A program made the position numbers and the translations under genes. A model generated the notes under the pieces. It was not told the origin of the DNA. It made no database searches and worked only from the letters and a program-made list of their open reading frames with translations. Positions 33,387-42,738 of a stretch of DNA of 46,290 nucleotides are shown in pieces. The DNA is from Pedosphaera sp. (GTDB lineage: Bacteria > Verrucomicrobiota > Verrucomicrobiia > Limisphaerales > Pedosphaeraceae). Each line of letters opens with the position of its first letter. Position 1 is the stretch's first letter. Location: assembly GCA_028293325.1 (NCBI GenBank), contig JAQGPA010000171.1, positions 1-46,290 of the forward strand, in the 5' to 3' direction.

Positions 33387-36300
33387 TTATGGCTGGCGCA
33401 GGATGTAATATTTCTGTGGCGCGTTCGTCGTCTGCGGATCGGCGAATTGATACTGCCCGGCCGGCCCTTCGGTCGGATTACCCGCGTTTTGCCACTGATT
33501 CAGCGGCAGCGATACGTTGGTGGTGCTCAACACCGTGAAGCTCACCCCGGGTGCGTTGGTGAAGCTGAATTGCAATCCGCTGCCGCTCATCACCACGCCG
33601 CCAATCTGCGGCGGCGTCACGGCCACCGTGGTCGTGAAACTCATGTCCGTGCCCAAGGTCGTGCCCAGGCTGTTGGTTGCCACGGCTTGGAAGTGATAGG
33701 TCGTGCCCGGCAATAACCCGCCAATGACGCCACCCGCCGGCACGGCGCTGAGACCCGCCGTCAGGCTGTTGGTCGCCGTGACACTGCCATAGCTGGTGCT
33801 GGTGCCATAGCGGAAGTAGTAGGCCGTCGTCAGGCTGTTCGGATTCACGCTGGCATTCAACGTCGCGCCCGCGCTCGTAATTGCCGTGGCTGGTTGCGTC
33901 ACCACCGTCGGCGCCGCAAGGACTCCCGCGGCGAAGTTGAGGTTGTCAATCGCCACATTCTGCGCGCCACCCAGTGAGGTGGACGATTGCCACACCAGCC
34001 ACAAGGTCTCCCCCGGTGCCCAATCCGCAATCGACATGCCGGAAACCGCCAGGTTGGTTTGGTTGATGGATTGTGTGCCGTCATAGACCTGCGTATCAAC
34101 TGAAGTCGGGAAGGCGACGGTCAATCCACTCACATAACTTAAGGTGGTGTTGATGACGTCGTTGGTCGGGAACGAAGAACTGGTCCCGCTCGGATCAATC
34201 TCATAACCAAAAAGCAGCGGTTGCTGAATCGGATTGTTCCGCCACAACTCGCCAGTGAAACCAACATTGATCGAGTTCAGCGTGTGACCGCTGTTGTTAA
34301 TGATGGCCACGCCAAAGGCCACCGTGTCGCTCTTGGACGAGGTCAGCAAGCCCAGCGCGCGGTTCGTGGTCGTGACGGTCAGGCCGTTGATGTTGTTATA
34401 ATTTAATCCGTTATCAATCAGCCCGGCCGCGCTTTGGTCGCCCGAGGTCGCGGCGAAGAACAACGGCTTTCTGCTCCAGCCATACCAGCCGGACATTCTG
34501 TTGCTGACGCCAAACCCGCCAATCCCGCCCGCAGGAATCACCGGATAACCAAAATCAACCGGATTATCCAACGAATAGTCGATCTCGACACTCGCGTTGG
34601 TCGAAGAGAACGAAATATTCGTTGCCACCGCCGCAAAGTTGGTCACTACGAATGCCATGTTCTGCGGATTGGCCGCTTCATAACTGCCGCCACCGGGCGT
34701 CGGCAGCGCGTCGAAATTCTGCGCATATGCCTGGCCGTTGTTCGTGTAGGTAACGAACGTGTGCGCGGCCGGTTGTGTAAACAATGTCAGCGCGACCGGC
34801 GCGCTGGTGATGGAGCCGCTCGGGTTGCTGACCACCAGAACGTAATTCGTCGCATCGGCGGCAACGGTGCCGGTGATTTGCAGCGTGGAAGTGGCTGGTT
34901 GCAGCGAAGTGTCCGTCTGGCTGAATCGGCCACTGATCGGGATGAGGACCAGGCCGCTGCCGCTGGACTTGGAGGAATACCATTTATTGGTCAACAAATA
35001 CCCCGCCGTAGAGCCGATGAAGGTCGCGTCACGACCGGTAAATGTCGTCAGCGCCGTGGGCGGCTGAACGAAGAGCGGTGCCGCATAGGCCACCGTGAGG
35101 TTGATCACGGCGTTGCTTGCGGATCCCGCCACGTTCGTGGCCACCAATGAGTAGATGGTGCTGTCGCTGGTCTGGGCATTGATGATGCTCAAGGTTTTGG
35201 TGCCGGTGCCGGTGAACTCCCCGCCATCTGTCAAGGCCACTCCGTTGGTGTACCATTGGAACCCGCCTTTGGGATCTGTTCCACCGATGCTGGCGGTGAG
35301 ATTGAAATTATTCCCCACAAAGTTGGTGATGTTTTGCACCGCGCCAAACGTGGGCAGTGTCGCCGCCGCCGTGACCGTCAGCGTCGCGATTGAGCTGGTG
35401 ACGGAGCCATACGTGTCGGATACCACACATTGATAAGCAAAATTGTTCATCGTGAGGTCAACGGCGTTCAAGTTCAGGGTCGTGCTCGTTCCGCCCGTCG
35501 TCACGTTGGTGCCATTTTGCAGCCATTGATAGGTCAATGCATATTTCGCAGTCGCGGCCACCGTGAAGCTCACATTGTCACCCACCACGGCAGACCAGCT
35601 CGCTGGGTTGGTGACGATGGTCGGACGCAGGTCGGGTGTCAAAGTCACGGATTTGTAAATCACGTAGTTGCTGCCCAGCGCCGGATTGGGCACCGGGGCT
35701 TGCACCACCGTGGTCAAAATGTTTGTCGTCGCGATGAGGTTCGCGCCGGAGGTAATGACATTTGTATCGTTAATGCGAATCACGCGGTTGCCGTAGTATT
35801 GCAGGAAACCAGACTTCGCGTCCCGCGGATCCGAACCTGCCCCGTCGCCCGTCGTCGCAAATACCACCGGGTTGGCGCCGCTCCAGTCCACTGCCACACT
35901 GAAACAGCCCACCAGCGTTTGGATGCTGCCGGCGTTGGTGCGGATGCCGGTGTTCCATTTCACATAACCGGGAATGCTGAGGTTATACGCCAATTTCCAG
36001 GCTTGACCCGTCTTGACGTATTTTTGAATGCCGGCGTTGGAATCAGCCACATAAGCAACGTTGCCCTGGGGGTTGATATCGAATCCGATGCACTTCTGAT
36101 AATTGATATCCGCGGGAATCTCCAGGTGCGGAAAAGATGCCGCCGTCGGGAAGGGCAGGGGATTGAGGAAGAAATCTACGCTCGAGTAAATGCCGGCCGC
36201 CAGACCGCCGGTTTCCCCGCTCTTCACGCTGCTGTAAAGGGCGCCATTGAAGATCTTCGTGCAGGAGGTCAACACGACGTTTTGAATTTGAATCGGCGTC

Positions 36301-36917
36301 GCCTGCGTATTGGCGTTGAAATAAAGACTCCCATAACCATTGCCGCAACCCCAGAAGTTGCCCAACCCGTCGGTGGCACCGCCACGCGGGTTCGTTTTGC
36401 CTTGGGCAATGCCATACCAGGATGGCCCGCGATACACGTTGGAGTAGGTGCCAAACGCGTCCACGGTGCCAATGCCGCGATCATAGCTGAGGTTGGACGG
36501 CGCCAGCGGTGGCGTCGGCAGCGTGGTCGGGAAGATCGAACAAATGTCCCCGCAGTAACCACCGAACGTCAGCAAACTTTTGTCCGCCGACAAAGTCATG
36601 TTGCCTTCTGTGCCCGCATTGCCATTGACCCACAATGACGTTGGTCCATTCGTCGGCACCGCAACTTGGTAGGTGGGCGTCGTCTGGTTGGCCACATTCG
36701 GTTCAAACTGGTCAACCATGTATGGATTCTGGCGGCTGGCCCAAATGTCGGAACCCACCGCGCCGCGATCCGGCCCGCCATCGCCTAGTTGCAACACGGC
36801 GATTTTGCCCGGTACAAATTGCGGGGTTTGGGCGTTCGCCTGACCGCTCAAAATAGCGGCCAGGCCGAGGCCTAATAAGGCTTTGGGAAATATGCAAAGG
36901 AATAAGTTTGTTTTCAT
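33387..36917 (-). CDS. Large secreted multidomain Ig-like protein
   Basis: About 1176 residues from the ATG at 36917 (frame open to 37013, but only this start places a signal peptide, LFLCIFPKALLGLGLAAILS, at the N terminus). The first 430 or so residues resemble a beta-propeller (FVPGKIAVLQLGDGGPDRGA, CIGFDINPQGNVAYVADSNA). Several Ig-like domains follow (SWSAVVGDNVSFTVAATAKY, FTGRDATFIGSTAGY), then a jelly-roll-like segment, a fibronectin-type domain (ATLNASVNPNSLTTAYYFRY) and the C-terminal FTVLSTTNVSLPLNQW ... KYYILRQP domain. No catalytic residues were recognised, so a surface or matrix protein is likely. It is divergent from the 37184 pseudopilin gene and has its own terminator. Confidence 0.85.
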   Translation of the reverse strand: MKTNLFLCIFPKALLGLGLAAILSGQANAQTPQFVPGKIAVLQLGDGGPDRGAVGSDIWASRQNPYMVDQFEPNVANQTTPTYQVAVPTNGPTSLWVNGNAGTEGNMTLSADKSLLTFGGYCGDICSIFPTTLPTPPLAPSNLSYDRGIGTVDAFGTYSNVYRGPSWYGIAQGKTNPRGGATDGLGNFWGCGNGYGSLYFNANTQATPIQIQNVVLTSCTKIFNGALYSSVKSGETGGLAAGIYSSVDFFLNPLPFPTAASFPHLEIPADINYQKCIGFDINPQGNVAYVADSNAGIQKYVKTGQAWKLAYNLSIPGYVKWNTGIRTNAGSIQTLVGCFSVAVDWSGANPVVFATTGDGAGSDPRDAKSGFLQYYGNRVIRINDTNVITSGANLIATTNILTTVVQAPVPNPALGSNYVIYKSVTLTPDLRPTIVTNPASWSAVVGDNVSFTVAATAKYALTYQWLQNGTNVTTGGTSTTLNLNAVDLTMNNFAYQCVVSDTYGSVTSSIATLTVTAAATLPTFGAVQNITNFVGNNFNLTASIGGTDPKGGFQWYTNGVALTDGGEFTGTGTKTLSIINAQTSDSTIYSLVATNVAGSASNAVINLTVAYAAPLFVQPPTALTTFTGRDATFIGSTAGYLLTNKWYSSKSSGSGLVLIPISGRFSQTDTSLQPATSTLQITGTVAADATNYVLVVSNPSGSITSAPVALTLFTQPAAHTFVTYTNNGQAYAQNFDALPTPGGGSYEAANPQNMAFVVTNFAAVATNISFSSTNASVEIDYSLDNPVDFGYPVIPAGGIGGFGVSNRMSGWYGWSRKPLFFAATSGDQSAAGLIDNGLNYNNINGLTVTTTNRALGLLTSSKSDTVAFGVAIINNSGHTLNSINVGFTGELWRNNPIQQPLLFGYEIDPSGTSSSFPTNDVINTTLSYVSGLTVAFPTSVDTQVYDGTQSINQTNLAVSGMSIADWAPGETLWLVWQSSTSLGGAQNVAIDNLNFAAGVLAAPTVVTQPATAITSAGATLNASVNPNSLTTAYYFRYGTSTSYGSVTATNSLTAGLSAVPAGGVIGGLLPGTTYHFQAVATNSLGTTLGTDMSFTTTVAVTPPQIGGVVMSGSGLQFSFTNAPGVSFTVLSTTNVSLPLNQWQNAGNPTEGPAGQYQFADPQTTNAPQKYYILRQP

Positions 36918-37183
36918 TATAATCGGGATTTCAGAGTTCTCTTTCTGTTTCCTGGAAAGGTTGCGTTGAAAGGGTGCCATCCGCATGTCAGCCGCGTTAC
37001 GAAACGGCAACAACTGTTAATGTGAAGTCGGAGCGACTCGGAATAGGGGAGCCAAAAGTCAAATGTAACGGCTTTGGCGCATTCACGTCATCAAACCGTA
37101 ACTTTCCTCCCCCAGATTGCCCTCGGGCAAAGTCGAATTGCAGGGCTTTCACGGATAAAGATTTCAATCAAGAAACGAAACAC

Positions 37184-38068
37184 ATGAAAACATTGGGTCT
37201 GAATAAATCAGAGCGGGGTTTTACCTTGATCGAATTGCTGGTAGTGATTGCCATCATCGCCATCCTCGCCGGCATGCTGCTGCCGGCCCTGGCCAGGGCC
37301 AAACAGAAGGCCCAAAACATTAATTGCATCAGCAACCTCAAACAGTGGGGGCTGGCTCAAACGTTATATGTGGACGACAGCAACCAGGTTTTTCCCGCCA
37401 CCAAGATCGCCAATGGCACCCCGGGCTTTCCCGGCAACGAAGACACTCCCAATTGGCTGGATTTGACGGATGTGGAATTTTTTAACAACGCCAACGGCAC
37501 CGCCTACGGCCGCGATGCCTGGTTCAGCGCACTGCCACCCTACATCAAGGCCCGGCCGCTCTATACCTATGCCATCGAAGGCAAGGCGGCTTATGACCGC
37601 TACAACGCCGGCAACGACATCTTCCATTGCCCCACGGCCATGTCTCAACACCTCGATCCGTCGCTCGCCGCCAATGCCGACCGCGTGGTTTTCCAGTACG
37701 GCATGAATTCCAAAGGCATGTTGGAACAGAATGGCACCGTGCAGGTCAATCCCGTTAAAACTCAGATGGTGAAATCACCTTCGGCCTTCGTCATGTTCTC
37801 GGATAACCGCGTCCGCTCGGACGAAACTCCTTATTTTGGTAGCGACGCCACCAAGGCCTCCACCTTGGGCAGCCCGCAGAATTACACCAGCCGCTTTTCC
37901 TCCCGCCACAGCGGCTACGGCAATCTCGCCTTCAGCGACGGTCATGCCGCTCACTTCAAATACTCATACGTCGTGGTCGCCAACAACGGCAAACCTTCCG
38001 ACCCCGCCAAGTACGACATCAACTGGACGCACGATGGCACTTCCGCAGATGGACTCAACCCGCAGTGA
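37184..38068 (+). CDS. Pseudopilin-like protein with H-X9-DG motif
   Basis: A 294-residue product from the ATG at 37184; the frame is open upstream to 36974, but that extension has no leader character. The prepilin motif [20 protein letters not shown] is followed by [20 protein letters not shown] and [16 protein letters not shown]. Near the C terminus [12 protein letters not shown] matches H-X9-DG exactly. It is similar in plan to the 10098 gene. Again no secretion machinery is nearby, and the divergent neighbour is a large secreted protein with the shared C-terminal domain. A PAP2 phosphatase gene follows 40 bases later. Confidence 0.88.
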   Translation: MKTLGLNKSERGFTLIELLVVIAIIAILAGMLLPALARAKQKAQNINCISNLKQWGLAQTLYVDDSNQVFPATKIANGTPGFPGNEDTPNWLDLTDVEFFNNANGTAYGRDAWFSALPPYIKARPLYTYAIEGKAAYDRYNAGNDIFHCPTAMSQHLDPSLAANADRVVFQYGMNSKGMLEQNGTVQVNPVKTQMVKSPSAFVMFSDNRVRSDETPYFGSDATKASTLGSPQNYTSRFSSRHSGYGNLAFSDGHAAHFKYSYVVVANNGKPSDPAKYDINWTHDGTSADGLNPQ

Positions 38069-38108
38069 AATGCCCGTACGACGCATTCTCCCGTAACCAA
38101 CCTAATCC

Positions 38109-38867
38109 ATGAATTATTCCCCTAAGTTTAACCAACGTCTCGCTCCATTATTTTGCGCATTCTTTCTGTTGGCTACGGCCGTTTCCTCCTTAAGCGCGGA
38201 ATCTCTGCAATATCTGCCCGCCGGCCCGCTTGACTCCGCGGTTGTGCTGGCCCCGCCGCCGTTGCCCGGTTCCGCCGAGCAGGCCGCCGATATGGCTGCC
38301 GTGGTCGCCACTTACCACGCCTGCAGCTCCAATGACGCCGTGCTAGCCTTCTCGGAAAAGAAATTCTCCATGTTTAACTTCGCCCCGACCATCGGAACAT
38401 TCCTGCAGCCCGGCAAACTCCCCAGGACGGAAGCTTTCCTTGAACGCGTGCAGACGGAAGCCGAAACGGTCACCGACCTCGCCAAGGATTATTGGAAGCG
38501 CCCGCGCCCGTACACCACCGACCCGAGCCTGGCCTCCGGCAAACTGGAAAAAAGCTTCAGCTATCCCAGCGGGCATTCCACCGAAGGTACCGCCATCGCC
38601 TTGGTGCTCGCCGATCTCTTTCCCGAAAAGCATGATGCGATCATGGCCTTTGGTCGCAACCTTGGCTGGCATCGCGTGATGATCGCGCGGCATTATGCGA
38701 CGGACATTTATGCCGGGCGCGTGTTCGCCCAGGCCATCGTTCACGAAATGAAGGCCAGCCCCGAATTCCAGCGGGATTTTGCCGAAGCCAAAAAGGAAAT
38801 TGCCGCCGCCCAGGCCGCCGCCAAAGCCCCTCTCGAAGCGGTCCCGGCCGTCGCCGCGCAACAGTAA
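38109..38867 (+). CDS. PAP2-type (class A acid) phosphatase, secreted
   Basis: A 252-residue exported phosphatase with a signal peptide (LFCAFFLLATAVSSLSAES). The three PAP2/phosphatase motifs are complete: KRPRPYTTDP (KxxxxxxRP-type start), SYPSGHSTEG, and GWHRVMIARHYATDIYAGR (SRxxxxxHxxxD-type, with WHR in place of SR). The family hydrolyses phosphomonoesters in the periplasm. The Ala-rich tail (AAAQAAAKAPLEAVPAVAA) is low complexity. It follows the pseudopilin gene with a 40-base gap and ends at a terminator at 38897. Confidence 0.92.
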   Translation: MNYSPKFNQRLAPLFCAFFLLATAVSSLSAESLQYLPAGPLDSAVVLAPPPLPGSAEQAADMAAVVATYHACSSNDAVLAFSEKKFSMFNFAPTIGTFLQPGKLPRTEAFLERVQTEAETVTDLAKDYWKRPRPYTTDPSLASGKLEKSFSYPSGHSTEGTAIALVLADLFPEKHDAIMAFGRNLGWHRVMIARHYATDIYAGRVFAQAIVHEMKASPEFQRDFAEAKKEIAAAQAAAKAPLEAVPAVAAQQ

Positions 38868-38896
38868 TTCACGCTTCCCAATCCACTCAAAAGTAA

Positions 38897-38928
38897 AGGC
38901 GGAGCCATTCGACTCCGCCTATTTCTTT
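38897..38928 (+). terminator. Rho-independent terminator after the PAP2 gene
   Basis: AGGCGGAG (38897-38904) and CTCCGCCT (38913-38920) form an 8-bp stem with an 8-base loop, followed by ATTTCTTT. Confidence 0.82.
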
Positions 38929-39214
38929 GGAACACCCAACAAAACTCAACTGCGCACCCACAAATTTATTTACCAACCCTTCGCCTCTCTCGACACTGGA
39001 GCGCGGCATTATGGTTTTTAAATGATTAAACAGGCAGCGCATTGCATTTAAGACAACTGCTTGCCTTGGGAAACGCTCCGTCGAGCAAAGTCTTGGAACC
39101 GCACGCCCAACGGATCGTGGAATTCATTCCGATCCCTTCCCGCGTTTGTTATTTCACGCCAATCACTTGCACCCCTCTAAGTCTGCCCACCTGAATCGAA
39201 AAACGTCCACCCGC

Positions 39215-39260
39215 TTGCTTTCACTCCCATCTCGTGTAATATGCAAGCAACTACTTGCAT
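39215..39260 (+). promoter_or_regulatory. Promoter and TetR operator of the efflux operon
   Basis: TTGCTT (39215-39220), a 16-base spacer and TAATAT (39237-39242) form the promoter candidate. ATGCAAG (39241-39247) and CTTGCAT (39254-39260) form a 20-base palindrome over the expected transcription start, directly ahead of the regulator ATG at 39265. This is the classic arrangement for autorepression by a TetR protein. Confidence 0.7.
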
Positions 39261-39264
39261 GCGC

Positions 39265-39891
39265 ATGGAAAAACATAAAACTGCGAAGCGACTGCCCGCC
39301 CGGCAGCGATTATTGGACGCCGCCGCCCGGGTCTTTGCCCGTGACGGCCTCGAAGGCGCCACCACCCGCGCCATCGCTCGTGAAGCCGGGGTGAATGAAG
39401 TTACTTTGTTCCGTCAGTTTCAGAACAAGGAAAACCTCATTGGCGCCGTCGTCGGGTCTGCCTTCGGTTTGCAAGCTGCCCGTCCCCAACCCGCCTTGCC
39501 GGATCCCACCGGGGACCTGCGCCAGGACCTCATGAACTATGCCCGATTCTATGAGGCGGTCCTCGCGGAAAACCTCCTGCTGATCCGCACCATGATTGGT
39601 GAGATTCACCGTCATCGGGATCATGAACGCCAGGTGCTCGAAGGCATTTTCCGTCCATTGCGTGCCGAACTTATCAACCGCCTCTCCTCCGCGCGCCGGG
39701 ATGGACGAATCCGTCCGGACGTCGATTCCGCCGTCGCCGCCGACCTGTTGTCTGGCATGATTTTCACCGGTGTGATCCGGCGTTGCTCGCTGCGCAAACC
39801 CTTGGAATATGCCCCGGAGCATTATTTGACATCCTGTGTTGAAGTTCTCGCTCGCGGGATTGAACAGTTTCCCCGGTCAAAGCGCGCATGA
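39265..39891 (+). CDS. TetR-family transcriptional repressor of the EmrAB-type operon
   Basis: A 208-residue regulator from the ATG at 39265; the frame opens at 39241 but that ATG is part of the operator palindrome. The N-terminal helix-turn-helix is typical (RLLDAAARVFARDGLEGATT, AIAREAGVNEVTLFRQFQNK) and the rest is an all-alpha ligand domain. It overlaps the EmrB-type exporter gene by 4 bases (ATGA at 39888), so regulator, pump and adaptor form one operon. It likely binds the 39241-39260 palindrome and is released by a pump substrate. Confidence 0.93.
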   Translation: MEKHKTAKRLPARQRLLDAAARVFARDGLEGATTRAIAREAGVNEVTLFRQFQNKENLIGAVVGSAFGLQAARPQPALPDPTGDLRQDLMNYARFYEAVLAENLLLIRTMIGEIHRHRDHERQVLEGIFRPLRAELINRLSSARRDGRIRPDVDSAVAADLLSGMIFTGVIRRCSLRKPLEYAPEHYLTSCVEVLARGIEQFPRSKRA

Positions 39892-41501
39892 GTTCCGCCG
39901 CCAAAGGTCTTTACGGTTCGGACATCAGCCTGCTCTCGCCCACGGCGGCATCGTTGTCGCGCAAAGGCCTGCTCAAATGGGCCATCGCCTTGACGGTCGC
40001 GCTGGGGGCCATCCTTGAAGTAATCGACACCAGCATCGTGAATGTGGCGCTGCCGGATATTCGCGGCAATCTGGGTGCCACGCTGTCGGAAGCTGGTTGG
40101 GTTTCCACGGGCTACGCCTGTGCGAACGTCGTCATCATTCCGCTCACCGCCTGGCTGAGTGATCGCTTCGGCCGCAAGCGCTATTTTCTTTTCTCGTTGA
40201 TCGGTTTCACCGTTGCTTCCGTGTTGTGCGGCATGGCGACTAATCTCACCATGCTGGTGGTGGCGCGCGTGCTGCAAGGTCTCGCCGGTGGCGGCCTGCT
40301 CGCCAAGGCCCAATCCCTGCTCTTTGAAACGTTCCCGCGTGAAGAGCAGGGGATGGCGCAGGGTGTCTTCGGCATCGGCGTCATCGCCGGCCCGGCGCTC
40401 GGTCCGGTGTTTGGCGGTTATCTCACGGATACTCTCGGCTGGCGCTGGATTTTTTTCATCAACATTCCCGTCGGCATTGTCGCGGTGCTCATGGCCATGA
40501 CCTTTCTGCCGAAAGACCGCGATGAAGAAATTCGCCATCCACGCATCGACTGGCTCGGCATTGCCCTCTTGGCCGTTGGCCTGGCTTGTTTCCAAACCAT
40601 GCTGGAACAGGGACAACAGGACGACTGGTTCAGTTCGCATTTCATCCTTACCATGGGCGTGGGCAGCGTCGTTGGCATCGCGCTTTTTATCTGGCGTGAA
40701 ATTTCCATCGACCACCCGGCGGTGGATTTGAGTGTCCTCCGTTTTCGCTCGCTCGCGGCGGGCAGCATGTATTCGCTCGTCCTGGGCATGGGCATTTACG
40801 GCGTCATCTTCGCCATCCCCGTTTTCGTCCAGGACTATTTGCATTTTAGCGCCATGCAAAGCGGCATCTTGCAGGTCCCCGGAGCCATCGCCGCCGGGGT
40901 CACCATGATTGCCATGGGCAAACTCACCGGACGTTTCGATGCCCGCGTCCTCGTCGGCCTGGGCGCATTGGTGACCGTCGGCACCGCTCTTGCCCTGGCC
41001 CGTCTCAATCCCGACACCGGCACCCACAGTCTCTTTTGGCCGCTGATCGCCCGCAGTATCGGCAGCGTGATGATGTTTCTGCCCTTGAGTCTCGCCACAC
41101 TGGGCAATCTTCCCAAAAACAAAATCGCTGCCGGTGCCGGCTTTTACAACCTGACCCGCCAACTGGGCAGCAGCATTGGCATTGCCGTCATCACCACACT
41201 CGTGGCTCATCGCGCCGCCACGCACCGCGCCACGCTCGTCGAGCACATCAGCTCGCACTCGCCGGCCACCCTTTCCCGTATTCATCTGTTCAACGGCGCC
41301 TTCGCCCGCCACAGCGCCGATCCTGTGGGGGCCCATCACCAGGCCATGCAGGCTCTCGACGGCATCGTCAATGCTCAAGCCGCTCTGCAAGCTTACTCGG
41401 ATATCTTTTTCTATGTCGGCGTCGCCTTCCTCGTCTCCTTGCCGCTGCTCTTTTTTCTCGGCAAAGGTAAAAACAACTCCGCCGCCGCCGCCGCTCACTA
41501 A
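39888..41501 (+). CDS. DHA2-family MFS drug exporter (EmrB/QacA type)
   Basis: A 537-residue transporter with 14 predicted membrane helices. Family motifs: LEVIDTSIVNVALPDIRGNL (helix 1 of DHA2), SEAGWVSTGYACANVVIIPL, the loop motif GWLSDRFGRKR-like LSDRFGRKRYF, and GIGVIAGPALGPVFGGYL (motif C of antiporters). It exports drugs by proton antiport. It lies between its TetR regulator and an EmrA-type adaptor, so the pump spans both membranes with an outer channel encoded elsewhere. The start overlaps the TetR stop by 4 bases. Confidence 0.95.
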   Translation: MSSAAKGLYGSDISLLSPTAASLSRKGLLKWAIALTVALGAILEVIDTSIVNVALPDIRGNLGATLSEAGWVSTGYACANVVIIPLTAWLSDRFGRKRYFLFSLIGFTVASVLCGMATNLTMLVVARVLQGLAGGGLLAKAQSLLFETFPREEQGMAQGVFGIGVIAGPALGPVFGGYLTDTLGWRWIFFINIPVGIVAVLMAMTFLPKDRDEEIRHPRIDWLGIALLAVGLACFQTMLEQGQQDDWFSSHFILTMGVGSVVGIALFIWREISIDHPAVDLSVLRFRSLAAGSMYSLVLGMGIYGVIFAIPVFVQDYLHFSAMQSGILQVPGAIAAGVTMIAMGKLTGRFDARVLVGLGALVTVGTALALARLNPDTGTHSLFWPLIARSIGSVMMFLPLSLATLGNLPKNKIAAGAGFYNLTRQLGSSIGIAVITTLVAHRAATHRATLVEHISSHSPATLSRIHLFNGAFARHSADPVGAHHQAMQALDGIVNAQAALQAYSDIFFYVGVAFLVSLPLLFFLGKGKNNSAAAAAH

Positions 41502-41522
41502 GTCCAACTTTTTTCTCAACCT

Positions 41523-42668
41523 ATGAACTCGACCATCGATTCTCCCGAACCCGCCAATCAAACCGCGCTCGCTCCGGTCGCCGCGCCCCCAACCGGCAAG
41601 CGCAATCGTCTGCGCTGGGCCATCCTTGGTCTGCTGCTGCTCGCCGTCGTTGCCTGGCTTGCCGAGTTCACCTGGCACGCCTATCGTTATGAAGACACGG
41701 ACGATGCCTTTGTCGCCGGTCATAGTCATCAAATCAGCCCTCAGATTGATGGGCGCGTTCAGGAAGTTTGTGTGAAGGACAACCAGTTCGTGAAGGCTGG
41801 CGACGTGTTGGTCCGACTCGATCCCTTGGAATTTGAAATCGCCTTGCAAAAGGCCCAGGCCACCCTCGCTCAAGCCAACGCGCAACAGGCTCAGGCTTTG
41901 GCCGCAATTAGCCAGGCTGATGCCCAGCTTGCCCAAGCCCAGGCCCGCATCACACAAGCCGAAGCCCAAGCCCGCCAAACGAGCGCCCAACTTGAACTCG
42001 CGCGACAGAACCATGAACGCAACGATCGGCTTTTCAAAAATGACGTCGGCGTGATTGCCCGGGCCGATCTCGACACCACCCGCGGCGCGCTCGACTCCGG
42101 CCAGGCCGCCAACGATGCCGCGAACGCCAATCTCAAAGCCGCAACGGCGGGCGTCGCCTCCGCCCAGGCCGCGCACGATGCGGCCGAAGCACAACAAGCG
42201 ACGGCCAAAGCCCTGATCGCCGCCGGCGCCGCCGACGTGCGCGATGCCCAGCGCAAACTTTCCCACACCTCGATTCTTGCGCCGGCCGATGGGCGCATCG
42301 GCAACAAGAATGTGGAACCCGGCAATCGCGTTCAAGCTGGTGAAACTCTCTTTGCTTTGATGGGCTCGGACGTCTGGGTCGTCGCCAACTTCAAGGAGAC
42401 GCAACTCGCCAAAATGCATTCCGGCCAGCCGGTGGACATCTCCATCGACGCACTCCCCGGTCAGACCTTCCACGGAACGATTGAAAGTTTTGCCCCCGCC
42501 AGCGGCGCTCAGTTTGCCCTCCTGCCGCCGGACAATGCCACCGGCAATTTCACCAAAGTCGTCCAGCGCGTTCCGGTGCGCATCAACCTGGAAACCCCGC
42601 TCGCCCCCGATCTTGCCGAACGCCTGCTGCCGGGCCTTTCGGCCGTGGTCGCCGTGCGCGTGCGTTGA
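41523..42668 (+). CDS. EmrA/HlyD-family membrane fusion protein
   Basis: A 381-residue adaptor with one N-terminal membrane helix (WAILGLLLLAVVAWLAEFTW), the biotinyl-lipoyl half (HSHQISPQIDGRVQEVCVKD, VLVRLDPLEFEIALQK), a long Ala/Gln coiled-coil hairpin (QAQALAAISQADAQLAQAQA), the second lipoyl half (SILAPADGRIGNKNVEPGNR) and a beta-barrel (GQPVDISIDALPGQTFHGTI). It pairs with the DHA2 pump 21 bases upstream. The coiled coil's Ala/Gln composition makes a long antisense frame open, which is not a gene. Confidence 0.94.
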   Translation: MNSTIDSPEPANQTALAPVAAPPTGKRNRLRWAILGLLLLAVVAWLAEFTWHAYRYEDTDDAFVAGHSHQISPQIDGRVQEVCVKDNQFVKAGDVLVRLDPLEFEIALQKAQATLAQANAQQAQALAAISQADAQLAQAQARITQAEAQARQTSAQLELARQNHERNDRLFKNDVGVIARADLDTTRGALDSGQAANDAANANLKAATAGVASAQAAHDAAEAQQATAKALIAAGAADVRDAQRKLSHTSILAPADGRIGNKNVEPGNRVQAGETLFALMGSDVWVVANFKETQLAKMHSGQPVDISIDALPGQTFHGTIESFAPASGAQFALLPPDNATGNFTKVVQRVPVRINLETPLAPDLAERLLPGLSAVVAVRVR

Positions 42669-42738
42669 TCCCTCATTCAAAAACCTTTTCTTTGTCACGT
42701 ACTCTTTTATAGTGGCCGGACATACTTTTATTAAATCT

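Noticed and set aside
35430..36638. 402-codon plus-strand frame inside the large Ig-like gene
   Set aside because: Arg/Gln/His-rich shadow of a coding sequence on the other strand that has a signal peptide, repeats and terminator.
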